DNA of 64,000 nt from Candidatus Fimenecus excrementavium (GTDB taxonomy: Bacteria > Bacillota > Clostridia > Oscillospirales > Acutalibacteraceae), in NCBI GenBank assembly GCA_018712805.1, contig DVGI01000033.1, positions 62,001 to 126,000 on the forward strand, written 5' to 3'. Shown here piece by piece: positions 22,800 through 31,942 of the stretch. The notes beneath the pieces are model-generated. The model did not search any database and was not told the DNA's origin. It saw only the letters and a program-made list of their open reading frames with translations. Positions within the stretch are counted from its first letter, which is position 1. The number at the start of each line of letters is the position of its first letter. Made by a program: the position numbers and the translations under genes.

Positions 22800-25700
22800 T
22801 TACAGGTCTTCTTCATCCGCTTCGCGGCCGAGTTTTTGCAAAAGCGTGTTCAAGCCTTGAAACTTCTTTGCCGGTGCGCGGTAAGTAAACGGCTCTTTTT
22901 TGAGCGTGTCGTAAAGCGGGTAAAGCGCGCCTTCCGTTTTTGCATAGGCGTTGGCGGTAACCGCGAACACCAAAATATCCTCGTCAATCGGCAGCGTCAG
23001 CGTGTCGGATTCGGTCGGCATTTCCGCATAGAATAAATAACACTGCTTCGCGATTTCGTCGCCGGCATCTATGTGCATATGGGTAAATTCCTGCGCAAGG
23101 CGGCAGGGTTTCACATAGCCTTTTTCGCCCATACTGTATAAATCCCACGCGCCGATGGCCTCAAAGCAATCCGGCACGAACACCTCTTCTGTCTTATCGC
23201 CGCAGCGAATCGACACGGTTTTGTCGCCGTTTCGGGAAGTGAGCAACAGCGCGACCGATTTTGTGCCTGCGGGCAAAGGCAGCACTTGTCCGCAGCAGAT
23301 TACCGCGTTTTGTTCTTCTTTGGAAAGGGCAAACACCGCGTCGCGGCAGGCGACGGTTTCGGGGAACTGTTCTTTCGGAAGCGTGTAGCCGCCCAAAATC
23401 CCGCGCGCACGTTTGTGGTTCGAGGTCGCGGTCACCGCATTGTAGGCAAGCCGCACAGGTGTACTTGCAAGCACGGTTGCTTTTTCGGCGGGGGCGACTA
23501 ACTCCAACGCAAAAGTCTTCGGCGCATAGGGCATAATATCAAACACCAGTTCGCCGTTCTCTATTTTCGCGTCGCCGAGCACTTCTTCGCTCGCGTTGCA
23601 TTCGTAAGCGGCGGCAATGCCGTTCCCGATTTTCAAGCGCACGCCGGTGTGCGCTTTTCCCGCGCCCTCGTTGACACGGACAATCCACCGGCTGCCGTCC
23701 GATTCCTGTTTCATCGCGCGCAAAAGCACCGCGTCGTCGGAAACCGAGGCAAAGGAATAAACGCTCGGCAAAATGCCGTCGTTGCCGAGCGGCGCGTAAA
23801 ACACGCGCATCGGTTGACTGAACTGCACGCCGGCGCGCTGGCTTTCGGTCAAATCCGCGCCCACGTGGGCAAAAATGCCGAATGCATAGCGGTTGCGCCC
23901 GAGGTCCATTTGGCTTTGTTGGCTTTCCTTGCGGAAATTGCCGCGCGGTGTGTGAATCCCGGTCAGGCGCAGCGTTTTTTTGTCGGGGTGGTCCCAGCCG
24001 TATTTGCAGTCGCTTAAAATTGTCACGCCGTAGTCCGTGCCGCTGATGTCGGCAAAATTCTGCGCCGGGACTTCGTAAAGTTTTTTAGTGTTCAAGCCGC
24101 GCCGGATAACGCCGAGCCCTAAATCATAAGACGCTTGCTCGTTTTCCACCGTCAGTGTAAACGGCGTTTTCAAAAGGGTTTTAAGGCTTCGCCACTCGAT
24201 TTCATTTTCGACGCGCACGCTGTCGCTCGCTTCGCCCAAAACAAGGCGCTGCACAAATACGGACTCGCCGGCGGTGCGCCGGGTTTCCAAAACGACCCGT
24301 GCCGGTCCTTCTTCGACAATGCGGAAGGTCGGATTTTTGGCGTAATCGTGCGGCGGCGCCATAACTTCTCTGTAATCCAGCTCCCACGCCGGCCACATAC
24401 GGCTGCCGTTGTATTTGCGAAGCTCCATACGAATCGGCGCGCTGAGCAGTTCTTTGTTTAGTGTTTTTGCAAAAACCGAAACAATATCGCCGTTGTCATC
24501 GAGCGTAACGCGGTACTGTTTGTTTTCGAGTGTGCGCGCGGTCACCGAAAGCCCCGTGTTTTGTGCGTAAGGCTTGTCGGCGGGGGTAATGCAATAGATT
24601 GCAATCCCGTTTGCCGGCACTTCGGCGGTGAAAACCACTTCGCCGCCGGAAATCTGCGCCGGAACGGCTTTCCCCGCGGCATTTTTCACGCGGACAAACT
24701 GCGTCCCCTCGGGCAAATCCACTTTGCAGGCGACCGCGTCGCGGCGCGTCCACTGCGTCGGGTTGCTGACGGCGACGGCAATGCCCTTTTGAAACGGCAC
24801 CTGCATTTGCCGCACAACCGCTTCCACCGCGTTTTCGTAAATGCCGCCGAACTGATTTAACGACAGCATATAATCGTTCCAGCTGCGTTTGTAGCAGTGC
24901 TGCAAAGACGTGCCGGGCAGGTCGTCGTGGAACTGGTGCGCAATGACGCGCTTCCACGCGGTGTCAAGCCGCCCTTTCGGATAAGGTGCGGCGCCGAGCC
25001 AGTCCGCAAGCACGGAATAGCGTTCCGCCGCGTCGGCAAGCTGTTCGTTTTGCTTGTTCCAGCGTTTGCCGATGGCGCGCGAAGTGTAGCCGCCGACGCC
25101 GTGGTCGGTGGAAACCAATTCGTTGTTCCAAACCGGCAGTTTGGCTTTCTGTTCGTCGGAAAGCGCGTTCAAAATCCGGTGAATCCCGTCGGCGCTTACG
25201 ATTTCAACGTCTATATTGGATTTATCATTTTTCCGTTTTTCGCTTACGACCGTGCGCACGGATTTGTCGGTCGGCGAACCGCCGCGGTCACCGGTGCCGT
25301 GCAACAAATAAGTCATCGGCAAATCATAGTCTTTGATATTCTTTTCGAGTTTCTGCGCCGCCTTTTTGTGGCCGCGCACGGTTTTCAGCGTCGCCGAATA
25401 GCTTTGCCCGTCTAACGAGGCAGTCACGCGGCTGCCGTCCACACCCTGCCAAAAACCTAAATCAAACGGAATGCCGTAAGCCGAGCTCCAGGTGAGCTTT
25501 TGCGTGGTGAAGCCTAAAAGCCCCGCGTGGTGAATAATCGACGGCAGCGCATAGCCGAAGCCGAAGCAGTCCGGCAGGTAAATGTCCACGCTTGTTTTGC
25601 CGAACGTGTCGCGGAAATAGTGGTTGCCGTATAAAATGTTGCGAAACAGCGCCTCGGGCGACGGCACATTGACATCGCCGTTTTCAAAAGCGCTCCCGGT

Positions 25701-25955
25701 CACAAACCAGCGCCCGTCGCGGATATAGTCGCAAAGCGTTTTGAATTTTTCCGGGTAATATTCCTGCATCAGCTCATAGCGGTAACTGCCCTCAAAGCTG
25801 AAAACATATTCCGGATATTTCTGAAACAGCCGGAAATTTTTGTCAAGCGTGGCGGGGATATATTCCCGCACGGTCTGTTCAAAATCCCAATTCCAGATTG
25901 TGTCAAGATGGGCGGTCGCTACGGTGTAGATGACCGGTTTTTGCTTTTTGTCCAT
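22800..25955 (-). CDS. GH38 alpha-mannosidase
   Basis: A cytoplasmic (no signal peptide) zinc-dependent glycoside hydrolase of 1051 residues that removes alpha-linked mannose. The N-terminal catalytic domain has the zinc motif H16-L-D18 (TAHLDTIWNWD), and the nucleophile region YLPDCFGFGYALPS with D129. Later it has LLHGTGDRGGSPT and the GH38 middle and C-terminal beta domains, as in class II 2C1-type enzymes. ATG at 25955 is chosen because AGGAG precedes it; an upstream open frame overlaps the phosphoesterase gene. It is the last gene of a nine-gene operon read from 34.2 kb, and its substrate is probably a small imported mannoside. Confidence 0.93.
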   Translation of the reverse strand: MDKKQKPVIYTVATAHLDTIWNWDFEQTVREYIPATLDKNFRLFQKYPEYVFSFEGSYRYELMQEYYPEKFKTLCDYIRDGRWFVTGSAFENGDVNVPSPEALFRNILYGNHYFRDTFGKTSVDIYLPDCFGFGYALPSIIHHAGLLGFTTQKLTWSSAYGIPFDLGFWQGVDGSRVTASLDGQSYSATLKTVRGHKKAAQKLEKNIKDYDLPMTYLLHGTGDRGGSPTDKSVRTVVSEKRKNDKSNIDVEIVSADGIHRILNALSDEQKAKLPVWNNELVSTDHGVGGYTSRAIGKRWNKQNEQLADAAERYSVLADWLGAAPYPKGRLDTAWKRVIAHQFHDDLPGTSLQHCYKRSWNDYMLSLNQFGGIYENAVEAVVRQMQVPFQKGIAVAVSNPTQWTRRDAVACKVDLPEGTQFVRVKNAAGKAVPAQISGGEVVFTAEVPANGIAIYCITPADKPYAQNTGLSVTARTLENKQYRVTLDDNGDIVSVFAKTLNKELLSAPIRMELRKYNGSRMWPAWELDYREVMAPPHDYAKNPTFRIVEEGPARVVLETRRTAGESVFVQRLVLGEASDSVRVENEIEWRSLKTLLKTPFTLTVENEQASYDLGLGVIRRGLNTKKLYEVPAQNFADISGTDYGVTILSDCKYGWDHPDKKTLRLTGIHTPRGNFRKESQQSQMDLGRNRYAFGIFAHVGADLTESQRAGVQFSQPMRVFYAPLGNDGILPSVYSFASVSDDAVLLRAMKQESDGSRWIVRVNEGAGKAHTGVRLKIGNGIAAAYECNASEEVLGDAKIENGELVFDIMPYAPKTFALELVAPAEKATVLASTPVRLAYNAVTATSNHKRARGILGGYTLPKEQFPETVACRDAVFALSKEEQNAVICCGQVLPLPAGTKSVALLLTSRNGDKTVSIRCGDKTEEVFVPDCFEAIGAWDLYSMGEKGYVKPCRLAQEFTHMHIDAGDEIAKQCYLFYAEMPTESDTLTLPIDEDILVFAVTANAYAKTEGALYPLYDTLKKEPFTYRAPAKKFQGLNTLLQKLGREADEEDL

Positions 25956-25974
25956 GCAGCGAATCTCCTTTGGA

Positions 25975-27108
25975 TTAGTTTGCTTTCTTATTTTTCTTGT
26001 GTGCGGCGTAAATCCCCGCCGTAAGTGCCGCGCCGGCAAGCGTTCCGGCAAACTTCGGCAGGAAACGGCTTCTGAATTCCGCGTAGCCGTGCTGTTTCAT
26101 ATAGAGGTTCCAAACTTTTTTCTGTACCAAGTCAGGATACAGCAAAATTTCGGAAGAAAAGTTTTTTAAATCGCGTTCATACAGCGTAACGGTGCGCACG
26201 CCGTGGTGCCAGCCGTAGCTGTAATAGGTGACCGCCGGCACCGCCACGAGGTGAATCCCGTCTTTAACCCCGGCAAAATCGTTGACGTGGTCGTGCCCGA
26301 AAAAGGCGCCGACAATATCGCCGCAGGCGCGCCACGAAGCAAACTGCCCGTGATTTCGGTTCGGCGAGCAGGGACCTTCGCGCAAACCGCCCTCGTAGAC
26401 AAATTGCGGGTCCGGCAAATACCGTTGTTTTTCGTGTCCGCCGCTCCCGCGCACACCGGCAAGCTGCCACGCGGGCACTTCTTTAAATAAATCGTAAACC
26501 TCGGGTACGGCGATATGCTGAAACAAAAGGGACGGAAGCGGCACGCCGCCGTTTTTCTCGGTCAGTGCCGCCGAGGTTTTTTCATACCACGCAATCTGGT
26601 CTTCGTGCACATAGCCGTAGCCCCCGCCCTCTTCTTGCGGGGCGTAAGGGTTCGAGTCGAAAAACCAGAGGTTAAAAATATCCTTTTGCCCGCGGCTGTC
26701 TTTTAAAAGTAAATTGTAATTGCCCACGCCGGTCATCGGCTCGCCCTCGCACGAGAGGCAATTCGGGTACGCTTGAAACATCGACAGCAAAAGCTTTTTG
26801 GCTTCTTTTTCGGTCATGCCGTTTTTCGCGTTGCAAAGCCCCTCGTGGTCGTGGTTGCCGAACACAAGCGCAAACGGCACACCGCGATTATAAAGTTCGC
26901 TTGCCACGGCGTCCACCGCTTTTTGCGTCCGGCGTACATCGACCCGCGGCCAGTTGCCGCCGGTGTTGTCGCCCAGAAGTATCGCAAGGTCGGGTTTTGT
27001 TTTGTCGAGCGCCGCACAAAGCAGGTCTTTCGTCGGGCGGCGCGGGGTGTCGGTATCTTGAATATCCGCTAAAAGCAGAATTTTAAATTTTCCGTCGTGA
27101 AACTGCAT
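25975..27108 (-). CDS. Calcineurin-like metallophosphoesterase with C-terminal hydrophobic tail
   Basis: A two-metal phosphoesterase of 377 residues. Conserved blocks in order are LLLADIQD (the DxH motif reads D-I-Q), AILLGDNTGG, FGNHDHEG and GHDHVND. This D-x-Q form is typical of Dcr2/Icc-like enzymes that cleave phosphomonoesters or diesters. No signal peptide is seen; a weak hydrophobic segment (GTLAGAALTAGIYAAH) followed by KKNKKAN ends the protein and could be a tail anchor. The start at 27108 (MQFHDGKFK) has only a weak AAGAAAG. It lies between the symporter and the mannosidase, so it probably acts on the same imported substrate. Confidence 0.85.
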   Translation of the reverse strand: MQFHDGKFKILLLADIQDTDTPRRPTKDLLCAALDKTKPDLAILLGDNTGGNWPRVDVRRTQKAVDAVASELYNRGVPFALVFGNHDHEGLCNAKNGMTEKEAKKLLLSMFQAYPNCLSCEGEPMTGVGNYNLLLKDSRGQKDIFNLWFFDSNPYAPQEEGGGYGYVHEDQIAWYEKTSAALTEKNGGVPLPSLLFQHIAVPEVYDLFKEVPAWQLAGVRGSGGHEKQRYLPDPQFVYEGGLREGPCSPNRNHGQFASWRACGDIVGAFFGHDHVNDFAGVKDGIHLVAVPAVTYYSYGWHHGVRTVTLYERDLKNFSSEILLYPDLVQKKVWNLYMKQHGYAEFRSRFLPKFAGTLAGAALTAGIYAAHKKNKKAN

Positions 27109-27139
27109 AGTATTCTTTCTTCGCCGCAAGGGCACATTT

Positions 27140-28621
27140 TTATTCGGCTTCAGCGTTTCCGTGCTCTTTTTGGAACTGTTCAGCAAGCTCTTTGGAAACC
27201 GCTTCGCGGTGCTCGCGCATTTCAGCGTGAATCATTTGAAGCTTTTCGCCCTCTAAATCATAGAACGCGTAAGGAATCAGCGAGAACAGGTTGAGAACTG
27301 CGGGAATCATCGTGATAAGCCCCCACATCCAAAGGCGGGTGTTGGTGCCGGTGTCCGCCAAAATCATTTCTTCGCCGACCTGTTCAAGGCCGATAAGCGG
27401 AATAATCGCGGTGCCGAGCGCCGTGCTCAAGGAACCTGTCAGCTTGCTGATAAAGGTTAAAAGCGAGAACGTCGTGCCCTCGTTGCGTTCGTCGGTTTTC
27501 CACTCCATATAATCGACCGTGTCGCCGATCATCTTTGTCGGAATAACCATGTTGATGCTGCCGATAGCGCTTGTGAAAACGCCTTGGAGCGCCAAAAGCG
27601 GCACGATGATTTCCGGGCGCGTGTAATAGCGGCAGCCGGCAAGGAAAATCAAGGTTGTGACAATCGCTTTAAAAATCGTAATTCTTATAATAATCTGCTT
27701 GGAAGTCCAGCGTTTTTCGAGTTTCGGAATGAGTGCATAGGCGAAAAAGCCCATAATCGTGCCCGGAATCCCCGCGAGCAGGGAGAGGCTCGCAAGACCC
27801 AAAGACAGCTTGTAGAAATACTGGGTGAAGGTGTCGGCAATGCCGCCGACGGTGCTGATGATATTCGCACACACAATTAAAAGCAGCGGCTTGTTTTTAA
27901 ACATATAGCGGAAACAGTCGAGCAATTTCGGCTCTTCGATGCTTTGCACCACGCGCTCGCGGGTGAAAATCCCGGCGAAGGAGAAAAGCACCATGCCCAC
28001 GGTGCCGCCCAAAACGCCGAGGAACAAAAACATTTGCGCAAGCGTTACGGGGACAATGCCCGAAGTGCAAAGGTCAATGCCCAAGGTCACGACAATGCTC
28101 GGAATACCGCCGATGATGCTCGAAATGAACCGCGCCGAGGTAATGACGCGGGAGCGGTCCTGGGGGTTCGGCGAAATCGCGGCGGAAAGCCCCCAAAACG
28201 GAATATCGCCGATGGTGTAACACAATTCCCACAGGAAATAGGTGATGCACATATAAATGATTTTTGCCGTGGTGGACTGCACGCCGGACAAAAATTCCGC
28301 ACCGCCGAAGAAAACGACGGTCATAATGCCTAACGGAATCGGGACAAACAAAAGATAAGGGCGCAGTTTGCCGTAGCGCGTGCGCGTGCGGTCGACAAGG
28401 CCGCCCATCAGCGGGTCGTTAAACGCGTCCCAGAGCCCTAACGCGAAAATCATCGTGGAAACGGCTTGTGCGGGCACGCCGAACACCGTGACCAGATAAA
28501 AGGTCAGCTGCATGCGCACCAAATTGTAGCCGATAACCTGCCCGCCGTTGGCGACGCCGTATAAAAAGGTCTCTTTGACCCCGACATAGCGCCGTTCGCG
28601 GACGGCTGTTTCGTTTTGCAT
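27140..28621 (-). CDS. GPH (MelB-type) glycoside:cation symporter
   Basis: A 12-helix sugar symporter of 493 residues, the likely importer of this operon. Family marks are FLYGVANGGQVIGYNLV in the first helix, ALGLWDAFNDPLMGGLVDRT (the Na/H site helix with the D-x-x-N-D-P motif) and YGKLRPYLLFVPIP. The start is set at 28621, preceded by GGGAGAG; an open extension upstream lies inside the PHP gene. Transported sugars in the family are oligosaccharides or glycosides brought in unphosphorylated. The neighbouring GH4 enzyme acts on 6-phospho-glycosides, so a kinase step (PfkB protein) or a phosphorylated ligand is implied. Confidence 0.9.
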   Translation of the reverse strand: MQNETAVRERRYVGVKETFLYGVANGGQVIGYNLVRMQLTFYLVTVFGVPAQAVSTMIFALGLWDAFNDPLMGGLVDRTRTRYGKLRPYLLFVPIPLGIMTVVFFGGAEFLSGVQSTTAKIIYMCITYFLWELCYTIGDIPFWGLSAAISPNPQDRSRVITSARFISSIIGGIPSIVVTLGIDLCTSGIVPVTLAQMFLFLGVLGGTVGMVLFSFAGIFTRERVVQSIEEPKLLDCFRYMFKNKPLLLIVCANIISTVGGIADTFTQYFYKLSLGLASLSLLAGIPGTIMGFFAYALIPKLEKRWTSKQIIIRITIFKAIVTTLIFLAGCRYYTRPEIIVPLLALQGVFTSAIGSINMVIPTKMIGDTVDYMEWKTDERNEGTTFSLLTFISKLTGSLSTALGTAIIPLIGLEQVGEEMILADTGTNTRLWMWGLITMIPAVLNLFSLIPYAFYDLEGEKLQMIHAEMREHREAVSKELAEQFQKEHGNAEAE

Positions 28622-28671
28622 CCAAATTCTCTCCCTTTTTATCCGATTCTCCGGGGAAACCCGGTTGTTTC

Positions 28672-29634
28672 CTATTTCGTGTAAACCGCGGCACACGCCG
28701 CAAGCAGCTGCCCCGGCTTTTCGTTGATTTTTCCCCACAGCTCCGCGCGGTAATAACGCCCCGGTAACAGGTCGACCGTCGCGGACAGTTCGCCGCGCCA
28801 CGGCATTTCTAAAACGACCTCCCCGCCGTTTGTCAAAAGCCGCACGGTTTCGGGGTCCATTTTGTCGCCGGTTTTTAAAGCTTCCAATCTTTTTGTATCC
28901 GTATAGAATGTTAAATCGGTTGCGCCGCTTTTTACGGTGTCGCCGACACTTTCGCCGTTTGCGGTTTCAAAATAAAACAGCGGTCCTGCCGAAACGCAGG
29001 TGCGCCCCGAGAGAAGGGCCTGTTTCATTTTTGCGGGCGTGAGCGTTTCGCCGTCGCAAAGCAGATAGGTACACGCCGACAACAGCTTGTTGTTCGCCGT
29101 GCGGTGCCAGTCGCGCCCGAACGTCGGCGCAATGTGATAGCCTTTATCCAAAAGCGACTGCCAAAGTGCTATGGCTCGGCGGTTGGCGCTGTTTAAAAAC
29201 GGGCAGCCTTCTGAAAAAATTTCTATGTAATTCACAAGTGACCAGTCATGAACGTGATAGTCCCAATGCCCGCCGGTGCAAATCGGCGTGCCGAGCTGAA
29301 AGGGGTGCGCCACGCCGCAAAGCCCGCCGTTTTCGTGGACCTGCCGCATCTTTTGGTCGATGGTATCGGGCACAGCGTCGCGCCAATCGACATATTGTTT
29401 ACAGTCGAGCACCAGCATGTGCCCGAAATACGTCGTCCACTCCATACCTGGCAGAACGACCGGCGACGAAAACGCTTTTGTCTCTATAACGCCGCTGTCG
29501 GTGTTGTGGTCGGTTAAGTTAATGCCGTCCAAAAGCCGCTCACGCGCGGTGCGCATCAGTTCTTCGACTGAAAAATCCCCGTCGCTGTGGAGGGTGTGGC
29601 AGTGCAGTTCACAAGCAAACCAGTTGCGCATCAT
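28672..29634 (-). CDS. PHP-domain metal-dependent phosphoesterase (CehA/McbA family)
   Basis: A 320-residue protein. The PHP core shows ELHCHTLHSDGDFSVEEL (first H-x-H), INLTDHNTD and GVAHPF, all metal ligands, and a later GRDWH. The last 80 residues form a beta-rich domain that ends near PGRYYRAELWG. CehA-type members lack a polymerase partner and act as stand-alone hydrolases of phosphoesters or, in some cases, of other esters. The start overlaps the stop of the 153-residue gene by four bases (ATGATG). Located in the catabolic operon, it is the second of two unrelated phosphoesterases there. Confidence 0.86.
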   Translation of the reverse strand: MMRNWFACELHCHTLHSDGDFSVEELMRTARERLLDGINLTDHNTDSGVIETKAFSSPVVLPGMEWTTYFGHMLVLDCKQYVDWRDAVPDTIDQKMRQVHENGGLCGVAHPFQLGTPICTGGHWDYHVHDWSLVNYIEIFSEGCPFLNSANRRAIALWQSLLDKGYHIAPTFGRDWHRTANNKLLSACTYLLCDGETLTPAKMKQALLSGRTCVSAGPLFYFETANGESVGDTVKSGATDLTFYTDTKRLEALKTGDKMDPETVRLLTNGGEVVLEMPWRGELSATVDLLPGRYYRAELWGKINEKPGQLLAACAAVYTK

Positions 29635-30092
29635 TCTCCCCCCTCTTCATAATCCACCGCGAGTTTGCAAGTGCAAGAGCCGGTTACGAGCGCGTGCACA
29701 TGCAGCATTACACGCCAATCTCCGGCGGGGCAGGTGCGCGAAAGAAAGCCCGGCGAACTTTTTCCGGCGGACAAAATGTGCGTCTGCTGCGGATTTTGCC
29801 GATGCGCACAGCCGCGGTAACCCTCGGGGTCGTCAACCGACACGGTGATTAAATTCAAAAGGGGAGTGTAGGCGGAAGCGTCCGGGTAATTTACCCGTTC
29901 TTCTTGCGGAACATCACGCGCAAGGCAATCTTCGGCTTTCTGTTCGGCCGCTTCGCCCTCTAATTTTTTCGGCGCATAAGAAAAATGCACAACCACCTGT
30001 TTTGCCGCGGTCGGCAGGGAAAACGGCACGGCAATATTGGTTTTTTCCTGTTTCTCTGTCACAAGGATTTCTTTTTCAAAAACCGTTTTCAT
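29631..30092 (-). CDS. Hypothetical beta-rich protein of the catabolic operon
   Basis: A 153-residue product with no firm family. The pattern is beta-rich: an N-terminal KEILVTEKQEKTNIAVPFSL strand pair, then ISVxx-like strands, and near the end PAGDWRVMLHVHALVTGSC, which looks like the end of a jelly-roll or PPC-type domain. No signal peptide or membrane helix. It overlaps the hydrolase gene before it and the PHP gene after it by four bases each, so it is certainly expressed with them. It may be an accessory domain split from the PHP protein, since some CehA proteins carry such a domain in one chain. That is inference. Confidence 0.65.
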   Translation of the reverse strand: MKTVFEKEILVTEKQEKTNIAVPFSLPTAAKQVVVHFSYAPKKLEGEAAEQKAEDCLARDVPQEERVNYPDASAYTPLLNLITVSVDDPEGYRGCAHRQNPQQTHILSAGKSSPGFLSRTCPAGDWRVMLHVHALVTGSCTCKLAVDYEEGGE

Positions 30093-31048
30093 ACTTTCTC
30101 CCCTGCGTATTGTTCCATAAATTCGGTAATGGTTTTTTGATAAAGCGCCGGCGCGGTGTAATAGCTTCGCGCGTGGACAGCGCCGGGCACGACAAGACGT
30201 TCTTTCTTTGTCGGGCAGGCGTCGTAAAGCGTCCCTTGCATAAACGTCGGCACGTAATCGTCTTTTTCGCCGTGGATAAAGAGCACCGGCTTTTTCGCGC
30301 AGCGCACGGCGTCCAGCGGCGACGCGTCACGGAACCGGTAGCCGCAGAAAATGCGGCAATACAAATCGCAGATATGCAAAACCGGAAAATCCGGCAAATG
30401 GAATGAAGTGTGTATTTGATAAGAAAATTCGTCCCACGCGGAAGTGTACGGACAGTCGGCAATGATTCCGCGAATTGCGGGGTCGTCGGCGTGGTTGCTC
30501 ATCATCAGCACCGTTGCGCCGCCCATCGAAACGCCCAGCAGGAAAATTGCGCAGTCCGGGAAACGCGCCTTGCTGTAATTGACCCAAAGGAACGTGTCTT
30601 TGGACTCGTGCGTGCCGTAGCCCATATATTTCCCGTCGCTTTCGCCGCAGCCGCGGTGGTCGGGCATCACGAGCGTATAGCCGTTTTCATAGTAAAACGG
30701 CGCGCTTTGACAAAATTCGCCGAGGCCGCTGCTTCGCGCACCGTGGCAAGCGAGCACCAATTTTCCGTTCGGCTTTTTCGGCACCAAAACGTGCCCGCAA
30801 AGTTTCGCGCCGTCCGGCGCATGCAGCCACACGGTTTCTATCGGGAGCGCGTCGAGCGCCTTGCGGGCGGTTTCCATATCGTGCGCGTAATTGTCCGGCG
30901 CGCCCGCGCCCGCTATAAATTTTGCAAACCACTTCGGTGTGGGAAAGGGGTTTTGCCAGACAAGCTGTTTAAAAATCACGCCGCAAACGGCAAACAAAAG
31001 GACAAGCAGCGCGGCGAGAACGCCGAGCACGATAAAAACCGCGGTCAC
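30089..31048 (-). CDS. Alpha/beta hydrolase with N-terminal membrane anchor
   Basis: A 319-residue serine hydrolase of the BAAT/YqkD-like group. One hydrophobic segment at about 3-27 (VFIVLGVLAALLVLLFAVCG) acts as an anchor. The catalytic serine sits in FLLGVSMGGATV, the acid in HGEKDDYVP and the histidine in PGAVHARSY. The oxyanion region is ACHGARSSG. Similar clostridial proteins are annotated as alpha/beta hydrolases of unknown substrate; an esterase or deacylase is likely. It shares four-base overlap with the next gene and follows the PfkB kinase by 15 bases, so it belongs to the catabolic operon. Confidence 0.85.
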   Translation of the reverse strand: MTAVFIVLGVLAALLVLLFAVCGVIFKQLVWQNPFPTPKWFAKFIAGAGAPDNYAHDMETARKALDALPIETVWLHAPDGAKLCGHVLVPKKPNGKLVLACHGARSSGLGEFCQSAPFYYENGYTLVMPDHRGCGESDGKYMGYGTHESKDTFLWVNYSKARFPDCAIFLLGVSMGGATVLMMSNHADDPAIRGIIADCPYTSAWDEFSYQIHTSFHLPDFPVLHICDLYCRIFCGYRFRDASPLDAVRCAKKPVLFIHGEKDDYVPTFMQGTLYDACPTKKERLVVPGAVHARSYYTAPALYQKTITEFMEQYAGEKV

Positions 31049-31063
31049 AAAAACGCCTCCCCT

Positions 31064-31942
31064 TTAACGAAGATAGTCGTTTAAATCATATTTCGCCGAA
31101 AAGCACCCGTGCGCCTCGGTGGAAAGTGCGCCCGCGATATTGGCAAGGCGGATGCATTCGCCGACCGGGAGCTTATGATACATTCCGAACACAAGGCCCG
31201 CAAGGAAATTGTCGCCCGCGCCGGTTTTGTCGATTGGTGTCGCTTCACCGGCGGGAAAATACTGTATTTCGCCGTCAATGATTGTGCAGCAGCCTTTTTT
31301 GCCGATTTTGACAATCGGCTGTTTCGTGTATTCGCAAAGCACGCGCAGCGCGTCTTCGGGCGTGTCGGTGTTTGTTAAAAACATTGCCTCTTTGTCGTTC
31401 GGGGTGAACATATCGGCATAGCGCAGCACCGCTTTGTGGTCGTCGAGCGTCTGTCCCTCTTCCCAGTGGACGTCATAGACGGTTTTGGTCCCGTCCGCCT
31501 GTAATTTTTTGAGAATTTCAGGACGCTGCGGCGCGAAGCAGACGTCCGCCCCTTTGAGGAAATCATAAATTTCGTCGTCGGAAAGGCTGTCCTCACCGAT
31601 TCCGGAATCATAGGTCAAAATCCCGCGGTCGTCGGGGTAAGAATAAATCGTGCTGAAAATCACCGGGCTTTTGTCGCCTTTATAAAAGTTATGTACGTTG
31701 GTCGCGCCGTATTTGTCGAGAAGCATGCGCGCCGTGGCAGAGAGCATATCTTCGCCGAAAAATGTGCCGAAACGCGTGGGCACGCCCATTTTGCTTAACC
31801 GAATCGGCGTGACACAGGCGCCGCCGCCGAGCGTCATTTCAAAGTGCTTTGCGTAAAGCTCCTCCCCTTTTTCGGGAAAGCGCGGGAAATCCGCATAAAT
31901 GCAATCTATGGTCAGTTGTGAAATTACGGCAACTCCGTTCAT
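31064..31942 (-). CDS. PfkB-family carbohydrate kinase
   Basis: A 292-residue ribokinase-superfamily enzyme that phosphorylates a sugar or nucleoside with ATP. The glycine-rich start region is EMTLGGGACVTPIRLSKMG and the anion-hole motif near the end is IDKTGAGDNFLAGLVFG, with the catalytic Asp in GAGD. The start at 31942 overlaps the GH4 stop by four bases; an open extension upstream lies in the GH4 gene. The substrate is undetermined. In the operon it could phosphorylate a sugar released by the GH4 or GH38 enzyme, or make the 6-phosphate that GH4 needs. Confidence 0.86.
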   Translation of the reverse strand: MNGVAVISQLTIDCIYADFPRFPEKGEELYAKHFEMTLGGGACVTPIRLSKMGVPTRFGTFFGEDMLSATARMLLDKYGATNVHNFYKGDKSPVIFSTIYSYPDDRGILTYDSGIGEDSLSDDEIYDFLKGADVCFAPQRPEILKKLQADGTKTVYDVHWEEGQTLDDHKAVLRYADMFTPNDKEAMFLTNTDTPEDALRVLCEYTKQPIVKIGKKGCCTIIDGEIQYFPAGEATPIDKTGAGDNFLAGLVFGMYHKLPVGECIRLANIAGALSTEAHGCFSAKYDLNDYLR